DNA of 64,000 bases from an uncultured Lachnospiraceae bacterium (GTDB taxonomy: Bacteria > Bacillota > Clostridia > Lachnospirales > Lachnospiraceae): the NCBI GenBank assembly GCA_902760755.1, contig CACWHK010000010.1, positions 1 to 64,000 of the forward strand. Direction: 5' to 3'. The notes beneath the pieces were generated by a model, which saw only the letters and a program-made list of their open reading frames with translations, was not told the DNA's origin and ran no database searches. A program made the position numbers and the translations under genes. Of the stretch, positions 36,883 through 45,539 are shown one piece after another (positions within the stretch are counted from its first letter, which is position 1; the number at the start of each line of letters is the position of its first letter).

Positions 36883-36911
36883 GTGACAGAAGCGTTGCGT
36901 GGTGATATAAT
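36883..36911 (+). promoter_or_regulatory. Promoter of the lipoprotein-two-component operon
   Basis: GTGACA at 36883-36888, a 17-nt spacer and a consensus TATAAT at 36906-36911 preceded by TGA (extended -10). Confidence 0.85.
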
Positions 36912-36992
36912 ACGACGTGGAGGTATCCTTTCGAAGAGATTGTTTATTCGAAGCAGGAAGCCTCCGCAGTAGATTGATTTAGGAGATATGAC

Positions 36993-37556
36993 ATGAAAAA
37001 GAAAATAGCAGCTCTGGCACTCGGACTTTTACTTTGCGCGGGCCTTACCGCCTGCGGATCGAAGTCGGAGGATACGGGAAGTGCAGGCTCCGGATCTGCC
37101 GTAACGGCAACAACGGAAGCAGGACCTACGCTGCAGCAGGAGATCATCTCATTTGTGGGAGACAGCCTTCCCAGCATTTCGGGAGACCGTGACCGTGCCG
37201 TCCAGCTTTACAACGAATACTTCTCCGTTGGGGGTGAGAAGGATTCCGACAAATGGATGACCACGCTTTCACAGGAGGCTCTTCCGAAGTACGATACCTA
37301 TCTCGGGAATCTGAAGGCCTTAAAGACCACGAATCCGGAGGTGGAGTCCCTGAAGAAGCTGTATCTTGAGAGCGCTGAGCTCCAGAGAGATGCGATTCAG
37401 CTGGTGGTGGATGCGATCACGAACGCAGACAGCACGATCCTGGATCAGGCACAGAAGAAGGTAGATGATTCCAAGGCGAAGCTGGAGGAGTTCAATACCC
37501 AGCTGAAGACCCTTTGTGAGCAGAACAACATCACGTTGGAGGGGATTGGAGAATAA
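36993..37556 (+). CDS. Hypothetical lipoprotein linked to a two-component system
   Basis: 187 residues. The signal peptide MKKKIAALALGLLLCAGLTA ends in a lipobox LTAC, so the mature protein should carry a lipid on its Cys and sit on the outer face of the membrane. A Ser/Gly/Thr-rich spacer follows. The rest is predicted mainly helical (repeated Leu/Lys/Glu patterns such as SLKKLYLESAELQRDAIQLV and LDQAQKKVDDSKAKLEEF), probably a helical bundle. I do not recognise the family. The response regulator starts 2 nt after the stop codon, so they share a transcript. The lipoprotein may act as an accessory sensor or a target for the kinase downstream. Confidence 0.8.
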   Translation: MKKKIAALALGLLLCAGLTACGSKSEDTGSAGSGSAVTATTEAGPTLQQEIISFVGDSLPSISGDRDRAVQLYNEYFSVGGEKDSDKWMTTLSQEALPKYDTYLGNLKALKTTNPEVESLKKLYLESAELQRDAIQLVVDAITNADSTILDQAQKKVDDSKAKLEEFNTQLKTLCEQNNITLEGIGE

Positions 37557-37558
37557 TT

Positions 37559-38239
37559 ATGGGTGATACGAAGGTTATGGTGGTGGATGACGAGCCGCGT
37601 ATGCGCAAGCTTGTCAGAGATTTCCTTTCGAAGGAAGGATATATGGTAGTGGAAGCCGGCGACGGTGAAGAGGCACTGAACCTCTTCCTGCAGACTAAGG
37701 ACATTTCCCTGATCATCATGGATGTGATGATGCCGAGAATGGACGGGTATGAAGCCTGCGAGGAGATCCGGAAGGTTTCCGAGGTACCGATCATCCTGCT
37801 TACAGCCAAGTCCGAGGAGAAGGACGAGCTTCGCGGATTCTCCCTTGGCGTGGATGAGTATATCACCAAACCCTTCAGCCCCCGTGTTCTTATGGCGCGC
37901 GTCGGTGCGATCCTTCGTCGTACCTCCCAGGAAGAGGAGTCCAAGACCATTACGGCAGGAGGCATCGTTCTGGATACCTCCGCGCATAGCGTTACCGTGG
38001 ATGGTGTACCGGTAGAGCTTTCCTTCAAGGAGTTTGAGCTTCTCAACTATTTCCTGGAGAATCAGGGGGTCGCTCTTTCCAGAGAGAAGATCCTGAATTC
38101 CGTATGGAACTATGATTATTTCGGAGATGCACGTACCATCGATACACATGTGAAGAAGCTGCGTGCAAAGCTGGGCAACAGAGGAGAGTATATCAAGACC
38201 ATCTGGGCCCTGGGTTATAAATTCGAGGTTACCGAATGA
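37559..38239 (+). CDS. OmpR-family response regulator
   Basis: 226 residues. Receiver domain: VMVVDDEPRM acidic pair, phospho-acceptor D55 in LIIMDVMMPRMDG, T in IILLTAKSEE and K in YITKPFSPRVL. The winged-helix domain ends DTHVKKLRAKLGNRGEYIKT and WALGYKFE. It is a DNA-binding regulator under control of the kinase encoded by the overlapping downstream gene (4-nt overlap ATGA). The lipoprotein gene stands directly upstream. Confidence 0.95.
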   Translation: MGDTKVMVVDDEPRMRKLVRDFLSKEGYMVVEAGDGEEALNLFLQTKDISLIIMDVMMPRMDGYEACEEIRKVSEVPIILLTAKSEEKDELRGFSLGVDEYITKPFSPRVLMARVGAILRRTSQEEESKTITAGGIVLDTSAHSVTVDGVPVELSFKEFELLNYFLENQGVALSREKILNSVWNYDYFGDARTIDTHVKKLRAKLGNRGEYIKTIWALGYKFEVTE

Positions 38240-39765
38240 AAGACTGGAGAGGGGGAGCCCCCGGCTTCCGTCATTCTCTTAGATTCCGGCTGGTAGGTCT
38301 TGTGCTGATCACTACGGTGGTTGCCATCATCGCAGCCTGGATCTTAAGCAACAATCTGATCAAGAGCTTTTATATACTGGATGCACGAAGCAATCTGACC
38401 ACGACCTATGAGTCCTGTAATCAGCTGTTTCTGGATGCATCGGGCTTACCGCGCCCATTTGTGATCGCCGCAGAGGAGCTTTACGGAAATGTAGAGAACC
38501 CGTCCAATGCGACGATTTTTATTGTGGATTACAAGAATAATGAGCTGTACTCCTCGGTGGTGGTATCGGAGAAGACTGCCAGATCCCTGCAGGATCTGAT
38601 CGATGCCTTTGATTTCGAGTCCCTGAAAACTGCGGAGAAGAAGTATCGGTTTCAGTATCATGAGAACAGCTATGATCTGGTGGGCCTTCTGGATAACGGC
38701 AATATCATCATCCTGGAGCGCCCCATGGAGCAGCTGAATTCCAGCATCCTTTTCTCCACGCGTCTCTTCCTCATTATTGCGGTTGTGATCCTTTCCTTTG
38801 AGGCAAGTATCGTGCTCGTGATCTCCGGTACCCTGACCCGGCCCATCATCCGTATGTCCCATGCAGCACGCCGGATGTCCAAGCTGGACTTTGAGATAAA
38901 GGCCCCGGAGGACCGATCGGATGAGATCGGAGAGCTGGGCCACAGCATGAATGAAATGTCCTACAAGCTGGAGAAGGCGGTGTCCGACCTGAAGTCCGCG
39001 AATGCCTCCCTGGCTCAGGATATCGAGGAGAAGGAGCGGATCGAAGAGATGCGTTCCGAGTTCCTGTCCCATGTATCCCATGAACTAAAGACTCCGCTGG
39101 CACTGATCCAGGGCTATGCAGAGGGCCTGAAGATGTCGGTAAATGATGATCCGGAGAGCCGTGAATTCTACTGCGATGTCATCACGGATGAGGCTGCTAA
39201 GATGAATACCCTGATCATGCAGCTCCTTAATCTGAACGAGCTGGAATTCGGGACCCAGCCGCTGGCAATCGAGCGCTTTGACCTAATGGATCAGATTCAG
39301 GGAATCCTGCAGGCAAATAAGATCCTGATGGAGCAAAAGAAGGTGAAGCTGACGCCGCCGGAGAACCGGCCGGTTTATGTATGGGCGGATGCATTTAAGA
39401 TGTCCGAGGTATTCACGAATTATCTCTCCAATGCGATCCATTACGTGAAGGAGGGCGGAGAGATCCGCGTCACGGTGGAGGAAAGAATAAAAGACACAGA
39501 CCAGCGCGTGATCCGTGTCTCTGTATTCGATGAAGGTCCCCTTCTCAGTGAAGAAGCACTGGAGAAGGTATTTGTAAAGTTCTATAAGGAAGATGCAGCC
39601 AGAACCCGTTCCTACGGCGGTTCCGGGATCGGCCTCTCCATCGTGGAGGCAATCCAGAAATCCCATGGGCAGGATTACGGTGCCATGAACGCGGAGAACG
39701 GCGTGATCTTCTATTATGAGCTGGATGGCAGTACTACTCAGGACGATGCTCCGAAAGAAATGTAA
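38236..39765 (+). CDS. Sensor histidine kinase with extracellular domain
   Basis: 509 residues. Membrane helices at about 18-38 and 176-198 enclose an extracytoplasmic domain of about 135 residues. A HAMP domain follows (TRPIIRMSHAARRMSKLDF), then a coiled coil and HisKA with H282 in FLSHVSHELKTPLALIQGY. The ATPase domain has an N box (FTNYLSNAIHYV) and a G2 box GGSGIGLSIVEAI. The G1 box is a loose form (FDEGPLLSEEAL), as in many Firmicute kinases of this type. The last 32 nt overlap the convergent EAL gene. The sensed signal is unknown. Confidence 0.94.
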   Translation: MKDWRGGAPGFRHSLRFRLVGLVLITTVVAIIAAWILSNNLIKSFYILDARSNLTTTYESCNQLFLDASGLPRPFVIAAEELYGNVENPSNATIFIVDYKNNELYSSVVVSEKTARSLQDLIDAFDFESLKTAEKKYRFQYHENSYDLVGLLDNGNIIILERPMEQLNSSILFSTRLFLIIAVVILSFEASIVLVISGTLTRPIIRMSHAARRMSKLDFEIKAPEDRSDEIGELGHSMNEMSYKLEKAVSDLKSANASLAQDIEEKERIEEMRSEFLSHVSHELKTPLALIQGYAEGLKMSVNDDPESREFYCDVITDEAAKMNTLIMQLLNLNELEFGTQPLAIERFDLMDQIQGILQANKILMEQKKVKLTPPENRPVYVWADAFKMSEVFTNYLSNAIHYVKEGGEIRVTVEERIKDTDQRVIRVSVFDEGPLLSEEALEKVFVKFYKEDAARTRSYGGSGIGLSIVEAIQKSHGQDYGAMNAENGVIFYYELDGSTTQDDAPKEM

Positions 39766-41686
39766 GGAAATCCTGTTCGGGCATGGGCCTTGCGTAGAAG
39801 TAGCCCTGAATATAGTCGCAGTTCTGCTCGGAGAACCACTCGGCCTCTTCCTTTGTTTCCACGCCCTCGACCACGATCTCCTTGCCGATATCCTTCAGCA
39901 TGCGGATCGTATCCTGGATCACCAGACGCATCTGAGGATCCTCCCACTGATCCACAAAGCTCTTATCCAACTTGATCAGCTTGAAGGGGAAGTCCACCAT
40001 TCTCTGAAGGTTGGAATAGCCGGTACCGTAATCGTCCAGGGCGAATTCCAGACCATGATCATGAAGGGCAAGCACATTATTCTTTAAGGTCTCATGAACG
40101 AATTCGGTCGCGGTCTCCGTGATCTCAAAATTCACGAATTTCGGGTCTACATGATTATCTGACAGCAGACTCTCTATCTTTTCCACGGTGTTGTTCCGCA
40201 TGCACTGAACCACCGACAGGTTGATCTCAACGTAACTGAGTCCCAGGTCCGCCATGTTCTGGCGGGAGATAAATCCACACACATCCTGAACTACAAATTC
40301 ACCGATCTGATGGATCGCGCCGCTCTTTTCCGCAGAAGGAATAAAGATGGCGGGAGATACCATGCCGTTCTTTTCGTCGAAGAGACGGATCAGAGCCTCT
40401 GCAGAGGTGAACCGCTGTTCCTTTACCGAGAAGATGGGCTGGTAGTACATAACGAAGCTCTTGTTCACGATACCACGGGAGATGATCTCGTCGATATTAT
40501 TCTTCATCTGGAACTGCTTCTCCGGTGCGATCTTTGAGAAGACCGCAACCTCCGAATCAGAGGTGATCTGATGGAAGGTATTGGCAAAGGAGATCAGCTC
40601 CTCATAGCTTCCGATATCCTCGGGAATCCGGATCATGCAGACGCTGATATCCAGATCAAGATCCAGATGGCTGGTATGGTGGGTTCCCTGCAGCTGTTCA
40701 AAGATCCGCTCGGCCTCTGTTTCCGTGAATTCCTCGCGTCTTTTTCCGTCAGCGAGGATGGCGAAGAGACCGTTTCGGAGGTTATATTCCGGATGGAAGA
40801 TGGAACGCTTCAGCGGGGACTCGTAGTCCCGGATCACGTTCATCACCTCGTGCTCCAGGCGCATGGTTCGTTCGGAACCCAGAAGTGCCATGAGACCGTC
40901 AAAGTTTTTGATCTTAAGAAGGATCAGATTGGCCGGAACACCGGAACGGTAGAACTTCGGCAGGTCATTCTTAAAGGATAGATACGATCTGGCTCCGGTC
41001 ACGGGATCCATATATTCCTCCGGCCTGAGAACGATATTCGAAACCAGCATGGAGAAGATCGCATAGGCAAACATTTCCAGAAGATACTTCGGCCTGAGAT
41101 ACTGGATCGTCATGGCGATGATAGTCAGCGGAAACAGCATCAGAAGGGTATAGAACTTCTCCTTGCTCATGTACTTCTTCGACCAGAGCAGATAGATAAA
41201 GGAGAATACCATATAATAGATTCCGATGATGTAGTAAATGATGATCAGCCCGCCGCGTGCGTAGTCACCCTCCGGAGTGTAATAAAAAATGATGGGCTTG
41301 AAGAAGGAGTTGATAAAGAGCAGGATCAGGCAGGTGATGTACGGAAGCAGGAATATGAAGGTGAAGGATGCGAACTTCCGAAGCTTATGCCAGGTTCCGG
41401 TGAGATGCCCGATAAAAATGATATAGATCGGTCCGAGAGCGATCCTGAGGGCAAAGTAGATAAAGCTTGCCAGGGATCGGATCCCGACCTTGGTATCCGG
41501 GTCGGAAACAAAGGAAAGGGGACTTGTGGAAAGGGCATCGCAGATGGTGGTGACCATAAGAACGAGCAGAAGCACAAGATAGGTGTGGTTCACACGTCCG
41601 CGGATCATTCTGCGGAAGAACATGGCAAAAAGAAGGACCAGTATGATCAGAAATGCACTGTAATCAAAATACGGGATCCGTTCCAT
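39734..41686 (-). CDS. Membrane EAL-domain cyclic-di-GMP phosphodiesterase with degenerate GGDEF
   Basis: 650 residues. Residues about 1-230 form six or seven membrane helices. A diverged GGDEF-like domain follows (about 240-390) without a GGDEF motif; the equivalent site reads NLRNGLFAILADG, so cyclase activity is not expected. The EAL domain (about 400-650) keeps its key residues: SAEALIRL, EINLSVVQ, NFEITETATE, LDDYGTGYS, IKLDKSF, VEGVET and QGYFYARP. It should hydrolyse c-di-GMP to pGpG. I chose ATG 41686 because AAAGGAGG stands 8 nt upstream. The 3' end overlaps the sensor kinase gene on the other strand by 32 nt. Confidence 0.92.
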   Translation of the reverse strand: MERIPYFDYSAFLIILVLLFAMFFRRMIRGRVNHTYLVLLLVLMVTTICDALSTSPLSFVSDPDTKVGIRSLASFIYFALRIALGPIYIIFIGHLTGTWHKLRKFASFTFIFLLPYITCLILLFINSFFKPIIFYYTPEGDYARGGLIIIYYIIGIYYMVFSFIYLLWSKKYMSKEKFYTLLMLFPLTIIAMTIQYLRPKYLLEMFAYAIFSMLVSNIVLRPEEYMDPVTGARSYLSFKNDLPKFYRSGVPANLILLKIKNFDGLMALLGSERTMRLEHEVMNVIRDYESPLKRSIFHPEYNLRNGLFAILADGKRREEFTETEAERIFEQLQGTHHTSHLDLDLDISVCMIRIPEDIGSYEELISFANTFHQITSDSEVAVFSKIAPEKQFQMKNNIDEIISRGIVNKSFVMYYQPIFSVKEQRFTSAEALIRLFDEKNGMVSPAIFIPSAEKSGAIHQIGEFVVQDVCGFISRQNMADLGLSYVEINLSVVQCMRNNTVEKIESLLSDNHVDPKFVNFEITETATEFVHETLKNNVLALHDHGLEFALDDYGTGYSNLQRMVDFPFKLIKLDKSFVDQWEDPQMRLVIQDTIRMLKDIGKEIVVEGVETKEEAEWFSEQNCDYIQGYFYARPMPEQDFLTFLSEHRPE

Positions 41687-41745
41687 ATCCGGCGCCTCCT
41701 TTCCGCTTTTTTTCATGCCGCGTGGGCACACAATTACTCAACTAT

Positions 41746-41774
41746 ACTATATCAGAAAGAGGGTGCCGGTACAA
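41746..41774 (-). promoter_or_regulatory. Promoter of the EAL gene
   Basis: On the minus strand TTGTAC (41774-41769), a 17-nt spacer and TATAGT (41751-41746) preceded by TGA. Confidence 0.85.
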
Positions 41775-41782
41775 GTTTTGTA

Positions 41783-41811
41783 TTGTTTCGAAGGGCGGAT
41801 TTTGGTAAAAT
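41783..41811 (+). promoter_or_regulatory. Promoter of mscS, placed for a leaderless transcript
   Basis: TTGTTT at 41783-41788, a 17-nt spacer and TAAAAT at 41806-41811 preceded by TGG. The -10 ends 6 nt before the mscS ATG at 41818, so the transcript should begin at or next to the start codon. The -35 lies 8 bp from the -35 of the divergent EAL promoter. Confidence 0.75.
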
Positions 41812-41817
41812 GTTCGT

Positions 41818-42726
41818 ATGGATGCGATTAAGGAATTATTGAAAAACCGATATGTGCTGATGGGACTTTATCTCCTCGGCTGCTTTGTTGTGTGCAAGCT
41901 GATCGGTCTTGCCTTTCATGCCTTCGGAAAGAAGGGGAAGGGCGGGATCAAGGCTTCTTTTGTGAAGGGCCTTTTGCAGTTTGGGGTGATCATATTCACG
42001 CTGGTTCAGATGGCGGGCCTTTCGGATACGATCCAGAAGTTCGGAAGCACCATCCTCATGTCCAGCTCCCTGATCGTTGTAGTCCTGGGCTTTATCTTCC
42101 AGGAGGGACTCAGCAATATCGTCCACGGCTTTATCCTGGCAGCCTTCAGTCCCTTTGATGTGGGAGACCAGGTACAGATCGTGGCGGGAGGAGAAACGAT
42201 CTCCGGCTTTATCACCTCCATGACCCTTCGTCATACGGCCATCCGGAGCATTATCGATAACGGAGATGTGATCATCCCGAATTCCCTTCTGGATAAGTCC
42301 ACGGTGAAGAATCTTACGACGCAGAACCGGGAGAATAAGTATCCGCTTACCATTTCCATAACCTATGAGCAGGCGCAGGATCCGGTGCTCCTGGAGAAGG
42401 CAAAGCAGATCTTCTCGGAGGAGATATTAAAGAACAAGCGGACGCTGGATGTCCGGCTGAATAAGCAGGAACCGGTATTCATCAAGATAGACCTGGCTGA
42501 CAGTGCCGTAACACTGACCAGCTTCATCAATACGGATACGGCCATGGAAAACTACTATGCCTGCAGTGAGATCCGCGAGGCCCTTCTTTACAGATATAAG
42601 CAGGCGGGCATCGATTTTGCATATAACCATTTGCAGCTTACGGGTAGTGTGGAGATGACCACCGTGGAGAAGAAGGCAGTAAGTCCTGAGGAGGACAGCG
42701 CATTCTTCGGCCCGGGAAAGATCTAG
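41818..42726 (+). CDS. MscS-family mechanosensitive channel
   Basis: 302 residues. Three or so membrane helices at the N-terminus are followed by the pore/beta domain: VVLGFIFQEGLSNIVHGFIL, FDVGDQVQIV, GFITSMTLRHTAIRS and GDVIIPNSLL. These are MscS-family hallmarks; the channel releases solutes on hypo-osmotic shock. No ribosome binding site precedes ATG 41818, and the -10 of the only promoter lies 6 nt upstream, so translation is probably leaderless. The next Met, 14 codons in, also has no site. The EAL gene diverges from the same 130-bp region. Confidence 0.9.
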   Translation: MDAIKELLKNRYVLMGLYLLGCFVVCKLIGLAFHAFGKKGKGGIKASFVKGLLQFGVIIFTLVQMAGLSDTIQKFGSTILMSSSLIVVVLGFIFQEGLSNIVHGFILAAFSPFDVGDQVQIVAGGETISGFITSMTLRHTAIRSIIDNGDVIIPNSLLDKSTVKNLTTQNRENKYPLTISITYEQAQDPVLLEKAKQIFSEEILKNKRTLDVRLNKQEPVFIKIDLADSAVTLTSFINTDTAMENYYACSEIREALLYRYKQAGIDFAYNHLQLTGSVEMTTVEKKAVSPEEDSAFFGPGKI

Positions 42727-42773
42727 GAAAGACATTCTTTTCGTCAGGTAAAGAGAGAAAAGAGGGATAGAAG

Positions 42774-45174
42774 ATGGAACCAAAAAGCAGTGACAGAGAG
42801 AAGCATGTGAGCGGAGCATCGAAGCCCATGGGACGTCGCGGCGAGGCCGTGAATACCAATGGTCCGGTGGGCCGCGCAGACGGTTACGCAGGACGTACGG
42901 GCAGCTCTTCAAAAAGAGATGACAGCAGTGGCGGCGGTGCAGGTCGCGGAAAGACCTCCATCATAGCCGTGATCATTGCCCTTCTTCTCGGCGGAGGCGG
43001 CGGTCTTACGGCGCTGCTTACCGGAGGCGGAGGATCGGACACCGGCACGGGTACGGGTACCAGCAACTCGGGTACCGTGACACCGGGTGGCAGCTCCGGC
43101 GGTGCTGGGCGGAGGTGGTCTCGGCGGAAGCGGTTCCGCAGCGGCTGAGTGGTTCAACGGAGTAAGCAATACCGGGAAGCTGAATACCGAGGTAAGTCCG
43201 GCGGCAGCTCCGAAGCGTACATCCATTAAGGGGAACGGTCAGGATACCGTAACCATCATGGTTTATATGTGCGGAACGGATCTGGAATCCCGCGGCGGTA
43301 TGGCTACAAATGATATGCGTGAGATGGCAGCGGCAACACTGTCATCCAACATCAATATCCTGATCTACACCGGTGGCTGCAAGGGCTGGAAGACCAGTGG
43401 CATCAGCAACAGCACCAACCAGATCTACAAGATCCAGGACGGTCAGCTGGCGCAGCTTGTTCCGGATGCGGGTGACAAGCCCATGACGGATCCGGCAACT
43501 CTTACGGAATTCATCAAGTTCTGTGCACAGTATTATCCGGCAAACCGTTATGATCTGATCTTCTGGGATCACGGCGGAGGATCCATCAGCGGCTACGGCT
43601 ATGATGAGCGCTACAAGAGCTCCGGTTCCATGGATCTGACCGGCATGAATACCGCACTGAAGAACGGCGGTGTGACCTTCGACTTCATCGGCTATGATGC
43701 ATGCCTTATGGCAACCCTTGAAACTGCGATCATGACCAGCAACTATGCGGACTATCTGATCGCATCGGAGGAGACGGAGCCCGGTATCGGCTGGTACTAC
43801 ACGGACTGGCTGAATGCGCTTTCCAAGAACACCTCCATGCCGACGATCGAGATCGGTAAGAACATCGTCGACGGCTTCGTGGACGAGTGTAACCGGAAAT
43901 GTGCCGGCCAGCAGACCACGCTTTCCGTGATCGACCTTGCAGAGTTCTCTGCAACGGTACCGGATAAGCTGGCAGCCTTCTCCACAAGTACAAGCACCAT
44001 GATCCAGGGCGACGATTTCAAGAAGGTATCGGATGCCCGGGCAGGTACCAGAGAGTTTTCCTCCTCCGGTATCGATCAGGTGGACCTGGTACATTTTGCT
44101 GAGAAGGTGGGAACCACCGAGGCCAAGGCGCTGTCCAAGGCTCTGACCGACAGTGTGAAGTACAACCGGACCTCTTCGAATATGTCGAATGCGTACGGTG
44201 TGTCCATTTACTTCCCGTATCGGAAGACCTCCAGCGTCAACACGGCAGTTAAGAACTATAACAATATCGGCGTCCGGTCCGAGTACTCCAACTGTATCAA
44301 GGCATTTGCAAGTATGGGTACCGCAGGACAGATCGCAGGCGGCGGAAGCGGCAGTCTGATCGGCTCCCTTCTTGGCGGCGGAAGCAGCAGTGGCGGCTCC
44401 GGCAGCTCCAGCGGAATCGCATCCCTGCTCGGCTCCTTCCTCGGCGGAGGAAAGAGCATCCCGGGTGTGGATCCCTCTGCAGCAGAGTACATGCAGGATA
44501 TGGACGTGGAAGCAGCTGCCGAGTATATCGCAAATCATCAGTTTGATGCTTCGGCTCTGGAGTGGAAGACCGAGTCCGACGGAACCCATACCATCAGCGT
44601 TTCCGAGGATCAGTGGAAGCTGATCGAGAATCTTCAGATGAACATCTTCTGGGATGACGGAACCGGTTATGTGGATCTGGGTCTGGATAATCTGTATGAG
44701 TTTACGGATGACGGAAAGCTGGTGGGAGATTATGACGGCACCTGGTTTGCCATCGACGGACTGGCAGTACCGTACTACTTTGTTTCCGAAGCGAAGGATT
44801 CCTCGGGACAGACCATCACAACCGGTCGTGTTCCGGTGCTCCTGGATGGTATAAGGGCAAATCTGATCATCGTATTTGACAAGAATTATCCGGACGGTTA
44901 TATCGCAGGTGCACGGTATGATTACGTGGACGGCGAGACGGATACGGTAGCCAAGGGCGTGACGGAGATTGCGGAAGGAACCAAGATCGACTTCCTCTGC
45001 GACTACTACAGCTACAGCGGAACCTATCAGAACAGCTATATGTGGGGTGAGCAGATCACCTACTCGAAGGGGCTGAAGTGCAGCTACGTAACGATCGAAG
45101 GCGGTGCGAAGGTAACCTATCTGCTGACGGATCTTTACGGACGTGAATTCTGGACTCCTGCAGTTCCTCAGTAA
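42774..45174 (+). CDS. Membrane-anchored clostripain-family (C11) peptidase, disrupted by a +1 frameshift
   Basis: Two frames together make one protein of about 800 residues. Frame one (42774-43148) gives a polar N-terminus, one membrane helix (TSIIAVIIALLLGGGGGLTA) and a Gly/Thr/Ser linker, then stops. Frame two is open from 43087 to 45174 and gives the linker remainder and the C11 peptidase domain: VTIMVYMCGTDLESRGGMAT, the catalytic His in LIFWDHGGGSISGYG and the catalytic Cys (43702-43704) in IGYDACLMATLET. Skipping one G in the GGG at 43107-43109 joins the frames at the Gly-rich linker. Clostripains cleave after Arg. Frame two alone has no ribosome binding site or signal sequence, so unless the shift is programmed or a sequence error the gene is inactive. 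Confidence 0.82.
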
Positions 45175-45189
45175 TTATTTCTTCTGCTA

Positions 45190-45389
45190 CGAAGTGCGGT
45201 TCAGCTTCGGGGACCGTATTCCCCACCTCGACACCGTTCGCACTCCATTTCACGATGTAGCGGTTTCACACCGATAACAGAGGGACCCTATAGTACGGCA
45301 TTTTCGTGGCGTACTGCAGGGTCCCTCTGTTTATCGTCGCTCAATGGTCGCGGTGGGAAACAAGTCCCCGCGCTAATGAACCGCACTTC
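45190..45389. other. 200-nt highly structured element (RNA or MITE candidate)
   Basis: Nested complements are visible. Outer stem: GAAGTGCGGTT at 45191-45201 with 45379-45389, exact. Second stem: CGGGGAC at 45208-45214 with 45364-45370. Third: TTCCCCACC at 45219-45227 with GGTGGGAA at 45352-45359, one bulge, extended by CGAC/GTCG. An asymmetric bubble follows (about 38 and 10 nt). The apical hairpin pairs 45272-45289 with 45318-45336 (18 bp, one bulge) and has an inner AGTACG/CGTACT stem. Size and layout recall 6S RNA, but no clear promoter is seen on either strand. It lies between convergent genes and is non-coding. Confidence 0.6.
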
Positions 45390-45401
45390 CCATACACTGG
45401 T

Positions 45402-45435
45402 GAAAAAAGGGATGACTCACAAGAGTCATCCCTTT
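45402..45435 (-). terminator. Terminator of carB
   Basis: A 13-bp stem, AAAGGGATGACTC at 45406-45418 with its complement at 45423-45435, and an ACAA loop. On the minus strand a run of T follows (45408-45403), right after carB. Confidence 0.9.
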
Positions 45436-45440
45436 CATAG

Positions 45441-45539
45441 TTACTCAGCTTCCTTGATCAGCTCATGCCACTCCTGAAGGGAATGGATGTTGCCCATGTG
45501 ACGGCGGAGCATATGGTCGATACCCTCAGCCGCTGCCTT
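45441..45539 (-). pseudogene. Out-of-frame remnant of the carB C-terminus
   Basis: On the minus strand, in a different frame from carB, the codons read KAAAEGIDHMLRRHMGNIHS then LQEWHELIKEAE and TAA at 45441. This looks like the real end of CarB (the A-A-A-x-G-I helix and SLQEWH motif of the MGS-like domain). The main carB frame runs past the junction into unrelated residues. It is the displaced tail, not a separate gene. Confidence 0.75.

Noticed and set aside
43087..43149. GTG 43087 as the true start of the peptidase
   Set aside because: There is no ribosome binding site, it begins inside a Gly-rich linker, and the membrane anchor needed for export is in the other frame upstream; a frameshift explains the pair better.
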